From positions 1,217,501 through 1,281,500 of the forward strand of contig WPIO01000111.1 of assembly GCA_009760855.2 (NCBI GenBank): a DNA stretch of 64,000 nt, given 5' to 3'. The notes beneath the pieces were generated by a model, which was given only the letters and a program-made list of their open reading frames with translations, had not been told where the DNA came from and ran no database searches. This document shows positions 23,206 to 35,959 of this stretch, in pieces. A program made the position numbers and the translations under genes. The stretch comes from Cristatella mucedo. Lineage: Eukaryota; Bryozoa; Phylactolaemata; Cristatellidae. The first letter of the stretch is position 1. The number at the start of each line of letters is the position of its first letter.

Positions 23206-25311
23206 AACCTCAAGACCCTTGACATCGATGCTATCCGTGCGAGAATATCTGCTTCGCCTCTGCTGCTCAGTCCTTCCTCCGATCTGTCATCATTGGTAGA
23301 TAGCTGCAACACGACACCAGCTGACATGCTCGACGAGTTTGCACCTCTGACTAAGCGCACTATGCGCCCTCGCGCAGACGGCCTATGGTTTACCACAGAC
23401 ATTAAACCAGCCAGGTCTACTAAGCTCAAGCTTGAAAAAACATGGAAAAGATCAGGATTGACTGTCCGTCTATGAAGACTGTTGTAGGTCGTACCAATCG
23501 ATCCTAGCAAAGGCTGAGTCTGGCTTCTATACAAACATTGTTGAATCACAGATGCACAATCCAAAAATGCTGATGTCGACGATCAACCATCTCCTCAACC
23601 GCTCCCAGAATAGCTCCTTACCTGATGATCCTTGTGATGATCTAGCTGATCGCTTCTCTCGATTCTTTGTGCGGAAGATAGACAAGATCAGGGAGTCCAT
23701 CCCTGCGATGGCAACATCCCCCATGAATGCGGTTCCCTGATTCCTGGCTGCACCTTAATGTCTACATTTAAGCAGGTCACTAATGATCTCGTCCTGAAGT
23801 TCATATCCCAATCAAAGAAGACGACAAGTCCATTGGACCCTATTCCCACTGTTCTGCTCCTACGTTGCATTGATCTGCTGCTGCCATGCATAACTAACAT
23901 TATTAATATATCATTAGCTTCAGGTCATGTGCCAGCACCTTTAAAAAAAACTGTAGTCAGGCCGCTTGTCAAGAAAGCGACACTAGACCAAGAGAACTTG
24001 AGCAACTACCGCCCAGTCTCCCTTCTACCATTCCTATCAAAGACACTGGGACGGTTCGTGTTGGACCAGCTGAACTCACATATTGAAACTTCAAACCTTG
24101 CTAGTAAGTTCCAGTCTGGCTTTAGAGATAATCACTCCACAGAATCAGCATTGCTTAGGGTGTACAACGACCTACTTAGGAATGCAGACATAGGTAGAAT
24201 GTCTCTGCTTGTTTTGCTCGATCTTTTGGCAGCTTCGGATACTATCGATCACAGAGTTCTTCTAGAGCGCCTCTCATCTCGCCTGGCACACTGGCACTGT
24301 TCTGCAGTGGTTCAGGTCCTATCTCAGTGGAAGACTCCAGACTATTGATGTGAATGGACAAAGATCATTTGAAGTACCTCTGAAATATTGAGTACCTCAG
24401 GGCTCCGTGCTAGGTCCGGTTCTTTTCACGGTTTATACTCTCCCTCTTGCTGATGTGATTGCCAAGCACAATCTAGGCTTTCACTTCTATGCGGATGACA
24501 CTCAGTTGTACCTTTGCTTTGATCCCTCCCAGCCTTCGAGCACTTCGAATTCTCCCAACTCACTAGCTGCATGTATTGATGACATCCTCACGTGGATGGC
24601 AGCAAATTTTCTAAAACTAACGATGATAAAACTAACTTACTAGTTATGGGCAAGCCCAGTGTGATTCAGAAATTAAGAAGGCTGATGCTCTCAATTGGCT
24701 CTGCCAGCATATCTCCTGTTGAATCAGCTCGAAATCTGCATGTCATGTTCCAAAGAGACCTCTCGTTAGATGCCACATCAGCTCCACAATCAAGTCTGCC
24801 TACTTTCAGCTACATAACATTGCTAAAATTCGGGCTTGTTTAGATAGGGATACCACGTCTAAGTTGGTCCATGCATTTGACATCCCGTCTTGACTTCTGT
24901 AACTCCCTGCTTGCTGGCCTACTGGCAAGTGCAATCAGGCGATTGCAGTTGGTGCAAAACTCCACAGCGAGGCTTGTTTGTCGTGAGCGTCGCAGTTGCC
25001 ACATCACACCACTGCTGGCCGACCTGCACTGGCTACCAGTCAAGCAATGGATCACAGCATTTATTGGGTCCCTGTGATTTGTCTCCTATGTGCTTATGCG
25101 TGCTGATGCTGTGCATGCTGCCACTAACCACACTTGAGTGCTGACCCTGCGCATGTCACCCCTAACCATGTTATTCATGTTGTCTATCAAGCATGATATT
25201 ACTCGCCATTCAATCGCGTTTCCCTTTGCAGCAAATATAAACCGTTTAGAAAGTGATTGAGCTCTGTGAGGGTGCTTTATCAAGTGCCTTATTATTATTA
25301 TTATTATTATT
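23206..25311 (+). mobile_element. LINE family A, longest copy with reverse-transcriptase remnant
   Basis: Non-LTR retrotransposon fragment. The linker upstream of RT is at about 23206-23750. RT motifs follow: SNYRPVSLLPFLSKTL near 24000, SKFQSGFRDNHSTESALL near 24110, LLDLLAASDTIDH near 24215 (LDLSAAFDT in active copies). In another frame come [12 protein letters not shown] near 24395 and FYADDTQLY near 24485, the catalytic YADD box. The set is typical of the L2/CR1-like branch of the Jockey superfamily. The frame is broken near 24290 and by a TGA just before VPQGS, and part of the 3' coding region is deleted near 25050. It ends with a stem-loop at about 25222-25275 and (ATT)n at 25288-25311. 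Confidence 0.9.
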
Positions 25312-25735
25312 AGCAGTTCTGCTTTATCGTCGTTTAGTTTAAGGAAATTTGCTCACATCCATTATGGGCCTGAATAACCTTTCCCAGGGGTTGAGTATAA
25401 ACAAAGAACAGCAAAAGACCAAAGACGGACCCTTGTGGGATTTCACTAATGACCGGTCTGGTGGATGAGAGCTGACCCCCACATGACGCGGATTGAATGT
25501 GATCGGATAAGTAGGCTTTGAACTATGCCAATGCCTCTTCTGCGAGATCGTTCGTTGTTCTCAATCGTTCAATATGATATTGTAATTGATAGTGTTGAAA
25601 ACAGCTTATAGATCTAGCAGTGTTAGGGCAGTGACATGCAATTGGTGTTGGAATGGCCTCACAATGGGCAAGCTAGTGGCTGGCCAGTGGTTACTACATC
25701 CTCACTAGTGAAAGCTGGAATGTCTTATCTGACTA
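25312..25735 (-). mobile_element. LINE RT fragment, B-like
   Basis: The reverse complement gives a decayed QGSVFG-LLFF-VYT box (near 25410-25445) and a decayed LDL-x-AVFNTI box (near 25590-25620), in the right order for RT motifs on the minus strand. It differs from LINE A in wording and is closer to the RT region of the LINE B copy at 33800. Confidence 0.6.
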
Positions 25736-26214
25736 GTTAAAACTAAGAAAGGTGTAAAAGCTGACTGCTGTGGTAATAATGAAAACAATAATTATAGGAC
25801 ACTTGTTGTACCCCAAGAGAAGCATATGTCATTTTAGGCACTTTACTAATACTGCTAAGTTTCCCATTGACTTGCAGTGTCTTCTTGCCGAAGTAAGAAG
25901 GCGTATGACAACTCGCAGCTAAAGAATATCTGAAGTTGCAAGTGTTTAGATTAACTTGGTTATGGTATTTCAGTCTAAGCACATCCAAACGTTTGCAATA
26001 CTACACTGCTCAACACTCGAAAACTTGACTCTGGGACAGTTGTGGTCATCTAGGGAAAGGACACTGTAATTAATAATTGATACTCGATAGCTTGGATATC
26101 ATCTCGATGATTCAAGTCTTTCGTCGACATGCAGAAGAGTCTTTTGGCTACTGCATGCTCACTTAAAGCTGCTTCGGCGTCGAATGTGCTGTGAAAGTCT
26201 ACAGAAAACGACTT

Positions 26215-26275
26215 AGTCATCAAAAAACATTCACCTTGACCTCGGCCGTTCGAGGCGAGCACCCTAGATTTCTTG
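26215..26275 (-). mobile_element. SINE1 head fragment, insertion subfamily
   Basis: ATCAAAAAACATTCACCTTGACCTCGG...GCGAGCACCCTAG matches the extra segment plus the A-box side of the insertion subfamily. Confidence 0.55.
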
Positions 26276-26469
26276 CAGAAGCCGCCTTGGAATAACTGCG
26301 TTAGAGGGGTTTGATTGCTGCTATCTGGGCTACACGGTTTTTATCATAACTCTTTAGATAGTTGTATTGTCTTTATTTCAAGTTTGCAGCCAGTCATAAT
26401 AACAATGGTATCAGTAATAATACATTTTGGTTATTTCGTCAGAGAACTTAATCTCTTTCTAGGCACTTT

Positions 26470-26632
26470 AGCCGTTATGGCACACTAGGTAAGGCAGTTG
26501 CTTTTCACGAAGTCGGTCACGAACCGGTCATGGTTCGAATCCTGCGGTGGGCAATTTGTATTGCCACTGCAAGCAGTGGTGATAGGCTGTTCTGTTGCTA
26601 TACAAAAGAGGCTGTTAAATCTGCTAGTTTTT
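26470..26632 (+). mobile_element. SINE2 inside LINE A
   Basis: Head GTTATGGCACACTAGGTAAGG (A box) and GGTTCGAATCC (B box), body TTGCCACTGCAAGCAGTGGTGATAGG...GCTATACAAAAGAGGCTGTTAAATC. The variable-arm palindrome is decayed here. Confidence 0.85.
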
Positions 26633-26769
26633 TTTACTCAAGCTGTAAAAGCAATTTGACTATATCGTTAATAATAGAATGCACAATGTCAACATGTGTG
26701 AACAATGTGGCTAGTGGTAACATACATAGTGTCTGCATGCATATGCATACTAGGAACAACTCAAACTGG

Positions 26770-26897
26770 CCAACTAAATGTTGTGACAAACATGTGCGTT
26801 CGTAACTTCTTTTTAGCAAATGTAAAGCGCCTAGAAAGAGATTAAGTTATCTGAGGGTGCTTTATCAAGTGCAATATTGTTATTATTATTATTTTTA
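26770..26897 (+). mobile_element. LINE family A tail inserted in an opposite LINE A
   Basis: TTTTTAGCAAATG, stem-loop AAAGCGCC...GGGTGCTTT at 26823-26862, then TTATTATTATTATT. It is flanked on both sides by minus-strand LINE A. Confidence 0.8.
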
Positions 26898-28050
26898 AAT
26901 TTCGTCAAGTCCGGAGATGGCATGAAGTCAGTCAGTCGGGAGATAGTTTCACACATTAGTAGTTTACGAACTAAAGGCACGGTCTCTAAAGGATTTGAGA
27001 TTAGTTCGAGGCATAGCTAACCGATTTGAGCCAGATGGATTGGTGGTAAATGTCTAGCCGGGTTGGGGAGTAGCTCCGATTGGTATGCTGGAGCCAAAGG
27101 ATGGAAGGACCTAAAAGTGACTGACAAAACCTTGAAGCCAATTCTCTTCTTGATAGAGAACTAGTGCAGATCGGCAAAAAGTTATGTAATGTACTACTTT
27201 CACATTACCGACAGACAAGCCAGCCGGCCGAGTTTCGCACCAACCTGTTTGATTGAATAGGCCATTAGACATTCAAGCAGTACGTTACTGAAGTTCAGAC
27301 TAAATGTCAGAAAAACATTTACCAACTTAGATTCGGTATCCCTGTTAAAGCTGGTTTGAGTTTTTGCAATTTTATGTTGCAGAAAGTAGGCATGCTTGAC
27401 CATGTAGCTGCTATAGTAATTTAAAAAGGTCACTTGTCAAATGGACAAGTAGATTCATAGAAAGGCTGTAGATGATATGCTGTTGGATCAAGTTTGTTTC
27501 ATTGTCATTTCAGAAGAAAGATTGCTACCATCAACTCACGGGTGTTAGCACTACATGCTGAAAGGCAGCTGATACGAGTTTGAAGTGCACGAAGGCCGAA
27601 AAGGCTAACACATAGGTACAGCTGTCTGTCTACGATGTTGAAGCAGAAACCTAGATTATATTTGGCGATTATATCTGCAAGATGGAGAGATTAAATTGTA
27701 AAAAGACGTACACAAAGCACAGAGCCCTATGACATGTGACACTTTAGTGCTTCCTCGGATGATCGTTGGAGGTTCCTACCAATGCTCTGGAGTCTGCTAT
27801 TGAGAATAATTAAAGCTATTGCAACACAGTGGCAGTGATGCCCAGCAGAAATGAGAGATAGTGGAGAAGAACCTGGTGATCAGTAGTATCAAACGCTTCG
27901 GAAAGATTAAGCAAAAGAAGCAGACACGTTGCCTAAATCTGCATTCCTGAGGAGGTTTCTATACACGGAGGCAATGCTGACTTAAAGGAGTGGTTAGATC
28001 TAAAACGTGACTAGAACTTGCTTTTTAGGTTAAAAGTTTCAAAGTAAGAG

Positions 28051-29989
28051 CTTAGTTCTGTCACAGCTCCTTCTCGTCTCTTATGAGAGCTGCAGCAGTA
28101 GGGCGACTATTGACATTTGACACTTAGGAACAAAGCAAGTGTAACCTGTGCACACCTTTACAATGAGCTGCAAACTACTGCATAATTAATTGCATGTGCG
28201 TCTCTGCCTGCCTATACGAGACCTTTCCAACTCATTATGCATTCACAGTGAGCATAAGGGAATCTTGCATTATAGAGATTTAGCTTATATAATGTGTTGT
28301 TCGAACTTGTTGTTAATAATGCTTGGATTGTGACTGTGGCCTTTACCAGCTGCACGAGTGTGAAAATTAATGAAAATGAAATGAAAATTAATGTGAAAAT
28401 TAATCGCCTCCAAATATGGCAGTAAGTAGGGTGAATAAGTACAGCTGATCTGTTTTCCAATAGCCGAGCTGCCGGCTATTTGTGCTTAGAAATTCGGATG
28501 CACGGCACGATCGCCTAAATGGATCTGCTGAATCGTTCATTATCTGTATCTGCCCATAGGGAGCTTCGGCTTGACAGGACTTCGACCTTGAAATGGTATG
28601 TTCAGACAACGATCGTAGGGTTTCCTTCACTATCGATTCTGCTAAAAGAACTTAAGTCGTCATAGGAGACCCAGCCGACATGCAAATCAGTACAGTGTGA
28701 ATATTGAACAACACGCCACACTGAGTTATGCCTCTTGCAGAGCTATGCCACTTACTGAGTAGCCTTTGCCCGGTTTGTGTTCCACGATTGTGACCTTCGT
28801 GTTTTTGTCTATTGTGGCCTATTGTTTGTTGATCGGAAGCAATTTTATTGGTAACTGACTTTTCCAGCTAAATCTTCGTTCTTAGTGAAGTCAACTTGAC
28901 TTCAGGAGAAAAAGTGATTTTAGGTGTCCACTTGTTTGAATTGATTGTATCGATTGAAAGCCAGAATTGTTTCTAGAGATTTTGGAAATAATCCCTTTGC
29001 CTGACTTGGCATTGCAGTAATTGTGTAGAACCGTAAAGAATTACTGAATATCATATGGAAGTACTTGTTTCGATTCAGTCATTAAATGGTATGTCAGTTT
29101 GCGGGCTTTAAATTGACTCGGAGGATTGCGAATGGCATCGAGGCAACAACGCATTCCTACAAGTGCTTGCTTAATCTAGGCCTGTGAACTTGGCTTTATT
29201 AAGTGTCAGGATGGCACTTTTTTTCATGGCACTTTTGAATCAAATCGTGGCATTTATGAAGCAAAGCCGCACCTACAGTAATATCTTTTGGATATATATT
29301 TTGGATTTCGTTATACCTTCCTGCTAAATTGTGACAAGCCGAACCTCGGCTGATATGCAAAACTAACTGTTTGCCTGTGACCACATAATCCTGCCATATA
29401 TTGAGAATGTGGTAAGTTGACTTTGAAATATGACTGGGCCTAGGCCAGAGTGATCATTCTCTGATTTGTGTCTAAAGCTTTATTACAAAGACATCCTACT
29501 CAGTGACTCCTCTTGCTTCATTAGCTAAGACACTGTCTTGAAACTTCGGCACCAACTACACCAGCCAGATTATGGTTGATAACCATTATTTGCAATAATG
29601 CGATAAATCTATGGCCGAGGCCCTATGCAAACCCAGCGCCATGAGATAGGCATTCAGTTGTGACTCCAGACTTGGCATTGGTGTTGGAGTTCTTGGCGAC
29701 GGAGCATTGGAGCTCTAAGCCTCGGACCCCTTGGTGTACGCCATGGCTGCTGTTGAACGCCTGTAACCCTCCCTTGCTGGTAAACAGACTTGTTTAGGTT
29801 ATGGATATGGACTCGCTTTACCAAAGTGTGAGAGCTCTTCGTCGACACCCGTCGTTGTCTATCATACCCCACAGACGGTCTAACTAAACCAAAAGCTGAC
29901 GAGACTGGATTGCTGAAGCAATGCCAGTAGTGAGCACTGTAAGACGAACTAACAATTACTCGTGTGCACACACCTGCTTACACTGTGCT
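28051..29989. other. Unique interval, no gene recognised
   Basis: AT-rich, no recognised transposon. A hydrophobic run of codons occurs at about 28784-28850 but is preceded by a stop and has no convincing acceptor. A local repeat of GAAAATTAATG occurs at 28359-28404. Confidence 0.4.
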
Positions 29990-30098
29990 GGCTGCTTGCA
30001 GACACTATCACTTGGTAATGCTTTCTATACAGCATCTGTAAAGTGCCGAGAAAAAGATTCAGTTCTCCGAGTGTTATGAAAATGTATTATTCTTATTA
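29990..30098 (+). mobile_element. LINE family A tail
   Basis: ATCTGTAAAGTGCC...TTCAGTTCTCCGAGTGTTATG and ATTATTCTTATTACC tail; decayed. Confidence 0.7.
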
Positions 30099-30936
30099 CC
30101 TCCGAGCTTATGCAAACTGCAACCAGTCCACGGTCTCCCTGCTTAGGATTGAGTTGTGCGGTGTAGTTACTTAAACACTTGGCACTTGCCTAGCTACCCG
30201 ATTCCTTTATGCACTCGCAAAAGTGCATTGGCCTGCACTACAAGATCCGGAAGCAACATCACTGCCAAGGCATGGAAGCCAGTCCCGAGTGAGTCCGACC
30301 AAAGCTCAGCAGTCGATCGTGGGTAATGGAAGTGTGGTCTATCAGTTAGGCTGGACACTGCATGGTAGCCGTACAAACTGGCCCAGTCCTACGCCAAGCC
30401 TCCATACATGCACAGAGAAAAAGTCTCTTTTATACTGCACGACAGAAGAAAGCATGGAAGAAGCTCAAATCTGGCTTTGACCACAATGCAAGGGTTCAGG
30501 CTCTATTATTAAAATGCAGCTGTGTATGAAAAATCCACAAAAGCTCAAAATGATCTAAAATCAAGACTTAGTCTTGCATGGGTAAAGTAAGTTTTATGCG
30601 ACTAGAAAATCAACAATTATTTAAGAATCACTCAGCACAGGGCACCGGTCGCAACCTAAATATCAAGTCACAGATGATGAAAGATTCAGTTACCTCAGCA
30701 AAGACTTATATATGCTTGCTAACCATGCTGACCATTCGGGCTCAATTCGCAGGCAGGAGCCATATCATGACAAGCAAGAAGTCAAAATGCATCGCAACGA
30801 GAGAGGAGCTGCTTCGAAGCCTGCGCGGCGACAGCTTCACTGTCCATTCACAGATGAGCGGTTTCAATAAGAGAGCTTCTCTCCAATCTGCTAAAGCTGG
30901 CTAACAAGTTCACTTGATCCAGAATCATCAATCAAT

Positions 30937-31096
30937 GCCAAGCTGGTTTGGTCTAGTGGTTAAGGTGCTCGCCCGACCAAGGTCTGGCCAAGATCGTGGG
31001 CTCGAGCCCCGAGGCATATGCCAAGCGCCTGAATAGCAATTTAGTTCTCTTGGGGGCTACGCAAATAAATTATATATATTTTATATATATATATGC
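30937..31096 (+). mobile_element. SINE1, complete
   Basis: GTTTGGTCTAGTGGTTAAGG A box, GTGGGCTCGAGCCCC B box, a slightly decayed stem-loop, tail AAATAAATTATATATATT. Confidence 0.9.
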
Positions 31097-31329
31097 TAAT
31101 GTAGCCAAACAAATTGCAGATTAAATAATAACAAATTCTCGCTTATGTTAGACGCATTGTAAGGACGTATATCATCTCAAAGCTTACAGCAATTATGCCT
31201 ATATACCTCACTAAGGTCACTCGGAAATCAAGAAGACCAGCTCCGTACGGTGCCTTGGCTTTGCTTGGCGTCATGAAAAATGGCGAAAAACTAAAAAAGT
31301 AGCTTATTCGAAAGAGTGGCTATTTTTAT

Positions 31330-31440
31330 AGCGCCAAAATAACCGAACGGCTATCACCACTGCTTGCCGTGGGCAATCAGGAATCGTCCTCTGTCAGGCT
31401 TTTGTACCCAGGAACTGGGTCTCGAAGTTAGAGCACATCA
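31330..31440 (-). mobile_element. SINE2 remnant
   Basis: CGGCTATCACCACTGCTTGC and the following GGGCAATCAGGAATCG match the body; the head is badly decayed. Confidence 0.55.
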
Positions 31441-31520
31441 CACCTAGACGAAGAACCAAGAGTATTCAAAACTACTGATTACTTTTGCATATAAATACGA
31501 AGTACATCAGAATGATGTTT

Positions 31521-31904
31521 TTAATTGTCCAAGGCCATGAGACAGAATATGCAACGTTGACTATACTTTTCTGAAATCCCAGTTGGTGGATTAAGCAGAG
31601 GATTTTTATGTGAATAGCCCAGAAACACTAGACCCAAAAGTATCGAAGCATCGAGCTTAAGTCTAGCCAATTTTTCCACTTTCCTAAAATCGTAACTTGA
31701 AAAATCACTACCATATAGATATCCACAGTGAGTAAATGAAGAATAAAGACGAATGAGTGAAGAGGAATAAATGATTAGGAATGACAGAATGAAGACGAGA
31801 GCTTGTCCGAGGTCATCTATAACAACGAAATAAACAACTTTAATATTACGGCTTTGCATATCTCTATAGTGTTCCCGAAAATTGTAACTTTCCTTATATG
31901 TCAC
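31521..31904 (-). CDS. Unrecognised 127-codon ORF with one hydrophobic segment
   Basis: The longest non-repeat, non-transposon frame in the AT-rich unique stretch around 31-33 kb. It begins MTYKESYNFREHYRDMQSRN, has a hydrophobic segment ALVFILSFLIIYSSSLI near residues 35-51, and a second hydrophobic patch ASILLGLVFLGY near 86-97. No family is recognised, no splice signals were found that would extend it, and composition alone could produce it. Confidence 0.15.
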   Translation of the reverse strand: MTYKESYNFREHYRDMQSRNIKVVYFVVIDDLGQALVFILSFLIIYSSSLIRLYSSFTHCGYLYGSDFSSYDFRKVEKLARLKLDASILLGLVFLGYSHKNPLLNPPTGISEKYSQRCIFCLMALDN

Positions 31905-33042
31905 GCCCTGGTCGTTCCTGGGCTATGATTGCTCACGCAAGTCACTATAACCTATATTAACTATAATTGCTCACGCAAATCGCTAAAATATATCTCAAAA
32001 CTTTCTATTACTAACTTTTGCATAGTTTGCTGTAAACGGACATTGTCAACAACTCCAGCTGAGGTCAATCTTACTTGCCGCTCTGGCTAAAGGCTTTATC
32101 GCTAATTATATATATTTATATTTTATCTTTATCTACTAATATATGCTAATGATATTGATCAAATTTATTAATCCAATTGCCAAGCTTTCTCTCGGCACAT
32201 TTTGGGATTTTCACAAGGCATGAAATATTTTAAAGCTGCAAAGTAAAGGCTGACAGTTTATTAAGCCCTTTGCAGGTATGGAAGAAAAACTTCCAGGTTT
32301 TCAAATTGGCTTGCAATTCCATCCCGGTTGTATAGTAATTCTTTTATAGACGACTTGGGACCTGAAATAAGCCACCACTTGCTCATGTTCAACGATGAAC
32401 TGGAACACCGCACAAACTCCATGTCGGCTAGTATCGTAGTCCAGCTCACGAGAAACCGACTTTTTTCAAGAACTTCCGAGCAGTTGCAGTCCCAAATGCT
32501 TGCTGTAAGTGTTTGAATGGGGCATTGAAAGCAATCAGCCATTTAAGCTCTCCATCATATCAAAAAGATGAAGGTGTGAGAAACTAGGGAAGCAAAGTCC
32601 TTCACAGACCACCGATAGCACGTTCGTAAACCGAGAAAACTGAGCATTTGTTCTACATACCTCGTCACGAGCCGAAACAACGGCCGTTATTTTGTCTGTT
32701 TGAAACGCACCTCAGAGTTTCTTACTACTTTCCGCAAGCAGCCTGCGTTACTTCTTATTGAAACAGGCAAAATTTCTGAGGGTATAAATTATAAAATATA
32801 AAAATACGAATTCTTATCAGTCGCCCACGGGCTTTGGACAGCCCAATGATAAGTAATAGTTATACTGCATTCCAATTGCACCCTTAGTGAGCATAATCTT
32901 TATCTAGACAATGTACTTGTGCCGTAAAAGAAGCACGATAACAAAATTTTTAGTAATCAAATAGAGGTCCGAAAATCATAACATGATTACCGGTGACATG
33001 CACTGAGTGAACGTATTACTATGGTTAGTTGCAGCGTGCACA

Positions 33043-33074
<32 letters not shown>

Positions 33075-33078
<4 letters not shown>

Positions 33079-33232
33079 CAGCCTCTTTTTGTCTAGCGAC
33101 AGAAGAGCCTTTACGGCTATCACCACCGCTTGCAGTGGCGATAAAGAATCACCCACCGCAGGAATCGAACCCACGACCTTGGGACCGAGGTCGTGAAAGC
33201 AACCGCCTTACCTAGTGTGCCATCAGTACCCC
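33075..33232 (-). mobile_element. SINE2 next to a (TA)n run
   Basis: Complete minus copy (AACAGCCTC...GTGTGCCATCA). Its tail side abuts a (TA)n microsatellite at 33043-33074. Confidence 0.85.
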
Positions 33233-33353
33233 TGTATGCCCAAAGATCGAGCAAAACAAACAGGGAGACTTAAATAAATAAATACACACATATATATACT
33301 TATATAAATATGTCTCTCTCCCTGTTTGTATTAATATACACATATATATGTAT

Positions 33354-33488
33354 AAAATTGATTTGTATACCGCCCCAAGAGAACTTAATCTCTAATCAGC
33401 AGCTTGACATATGCTGCAGTGCTCGAACCCAAGACCGCGGCTAGACATTTTTCGGGGCGAGCACCTTAACCACTAGGCCAATCCAGCT
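33354..33488 (-). mobile_element. SINE1 nested in LINE A
   Basis: Tail, stem-loop (33374-33412), B and A boxes present. LINE A pieces (33236-33280 and 33488-33560) lie on both sides. Confidence 0.85.
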
Positions 33489-33799
33489 TTTACCCAAGTC
33501 CACCCGTTTGAGAAGGTTGTTAAATACCCGAACCAAAGCCAATTTTGTGTTATAATTAGCTCAAAAACAAGACCATAATTCATTAGTTTGGTTGAAGTTT
33601 AACCATTAAATTTCAGCTGGTCTGTCGCAACTTGTTCAGGTGCCTTTGATAGCAGTAGCAGAACGGTGAGTAGACTGATACTTCAAGTTTCGATACTAAA
33701 CGAGTGATTGCTCAAGTTTTCTTGGTCGAGTGATGATTTGATAACAGCAACTAGTTTGACAGAGACACTAATATATTTTCAAATCTTTGCTGTCCGATT

Positions 33800-35140
33800 G
33801 TATTCGATCTGTGTAGGGAGGGAAAGGTCTCATCCATTATACCAATCATCCACATGAGTCCGTCCTCGGTCCTTTGCTGTTCTCATTGTATACTAAATCT
33901 CTGAGAAAATCTAGTCAGGTCCTTGGAATAGGCTATCACTTTTATGCTGAATAAACTCAGCAGCATTTTTCTATTAAACCGTAAAAACCGGCTGCAGCGA
34001 CTGATAAACCAAATACTTGACTTCCAGACATGCTATTCTCGATGTTGGCCAATATCTTTAAATTAAACCGAAATAAAAATAAACTGCTACTCAGTAGACT
34101 ACGCAAAAACGATCATAGACTTGGATAAGTTGCACTTCTTGGATAGGTGACTCTGTTCTGGGCAGTCGCTGATGCTCCGAGTTTAGGCGTCGTCGTTGAT
34201 TGATGGCTAAATTTTGAAACATAAATTTAAAATGACTGCGTCGATAGCTAGCTATCGCGTCCGGTAGCTATTTAGGATTAGGGACTGCTTAGCACGGTTA
34301 CTTGTTAAACGTATAACTAGCTTACTAGTTTTATCGCAGCTATATCATTGTCACTCCGGCTAGGCCACCAAAAAAGTTTCCAGGCCACTACAAGTGGCGA
34401 TAAATGTGGCAGAAAAGCTTGTTAACCATTCCCAGATGCTTGACCGTGCGTCTTCTGTGCTGAAAGAGCTTCTATGACTTCCATTTAATTCACGGAGAAA
34501 GATAGAGTTCTTACGCTGACTCTTAAGGGCCCGCCACAGCTTGGCTTTGTAATAACTAGCTGCACTGCTGCACAAGTGTACGCCCCACATTTCTACAGGT
34601 CATCTGCGGAAAATAAACTTGCTATCCCACTACTTAAAGAATATTGGTGACAGGTGTTTTTGCCATGAAGGTCCTAGATGGTGGAACTCACCTGAGCAAT
34701 TCTAACGCAATGATATCTAACTGCAATAGTGATAGTAATGTCATGGTATTGTGCCCTAGGAGAACTTAATCTCAAGTCATGGTCTTCACAAATGCCTCGG
34801 GGCTCGAGCTCACGACCTCGGTCCCCCAAATATATCACCTTGACCTAATTTGAGCGAGCACCTTAACTACCGGCCGAAACCCAACGTGCAAAAAATTTAA
34901 AAGTACAATTACTCTCCTACCGCCTATTATGGAATATCATTTGCTGACTTCCTGAGCTGCTTCAAACATCGTTCTCGCTATTTCAATGTCCTCCTAACTC
35001 AGGTATGTTTCTCACTTTCACTTGCTTCGTGACAGGAATCCTATTAGCTATCAAATTCACACCAAAACTGTTAGGGCTTTGGTCATGCAATCAAAAAATC
35101 TTCTACGTAACATCCACATACATTATGAACGTTATTTTTT
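33800..35140 (+). mobile_element. LINE family B, decayed copy split by SINE1
   Basis: RT box remnant SVLGPLLFSLYTKS near 33857; the place of the YADD box reads FYAE followed by a stop near 33947, so the catalytic site is destroyed. The post-RT region follows to 34734. SINE1 occupies 34735-34885. The 3' end continues to about 35140 (GTAACATCCACATAC). Confidence 0.8.
34735..34885 (-). mobile_element. SINE1, insertion subfamily, nested in LINE B
   Basis: GCCCTAGGAGAACTTAATCTC, B box GGGCTCGAGCTCACG, the extra CAAATATATCACC segment, A box CACCTTAACTACCGGCC. LINE B coding remnants flank it. Confidence 0.85.
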
Positions 35141-35959
35141 ATGTAGAATTACAGATGAAAAAGTTGAGCAACGTCACATTACTATGAAATACTCTCAATA
35201 TCACTTTGCACTTTAGATTAAAGCCTATCAATCACATACCGCAGCCAGATCTCAACTTGGTAAGGTTCTGGAACCTCTCAACATATGACATGCTTTCCTA
35301 TTTGAAGAAGACAATCCCACGTGCTTTAAAGTGCAGTTCTTAGTTAAGTCGTCTAGTTCAAGTATGGTTCTTAGTTAAGAGTTAGGTTGGCTCTTCAGCC
35401 GTTATAGGAATACGACTGATGAATTAGTTGGCTTAATTTGTGAGCCTTTCTCCATAATATTTGTTAATTTATCCATCCATCCATTACCCAAGCCAAATAA
35501 AAAACTTCAACCAACACTACACAATTCATTTTTGCTCCCTGCTTTAAATCTGGCCAAGAGCTTTTGATGAAACGGCCGGTTAAACTTAATATGAGCACGT
35601 GATAGGTACATTCATGATGCCGGTTTGATTTCACTAAACTCCGCATGCACTTAGACACCACCGATTTAGCCTTCTCTTAAGGTAATCAAGTATTGATAAT
35701 AAAAATCCAATACGCGCATATTAGAACGCTCGGACAACCTTACTTTATTATACGAGTATCACATACAATATATGCTTTAAAGGAAGCGTGACTATATTGA
35801 TACTAATAACATGCACTGTAGGCATTTAACTCTCATCGCCTCCTTGACAATAAATTGCTAACCACGTACTGGGTCCAATGCTCGACACTGATGCAAAGCT
35901 CAAGGCTCAATGTAGCTACGTGGCGAAGACTTTCGCATCTCCTTTAAACTCTCGATTCC

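Larger units (their letters stand above)
26400..28050 (-). mobile_element. LINE family A copy with two insertions
   Basis: Stem-loop at the left (26435-26470), then a + strand SINE2 (26470-26632), more LINE A 3' UTR (26640-26765), an opposite-strand LINE A tail (26770-26897), then LINE A 3' coding sequence onward to the LDLSAAFDT-type zone near 27900. A three-layer composite. Confidence 0.8.
31100..33042. other. Mostly unique interval
   Basis: Holds the SINE2 remnant at 31330, the unrecognised ORF at 31521-31904, AT-rich DNA near 32100, and a heavily decayed LINE A 3' UTR at about 32860-33040. Nothing else is recognised. Confidence 0.4.

Noticed and set aside
28784-28856. Hydrophobic codon run (TIVTFVFLSIVAYCLL) as a last exon of the TMEM254-like gene
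   Set aside because: A stop lies just upstream in frame, the only good acceptor (GCCTCTTGCAG) leads into that stop, and the order of residues does not match the family.
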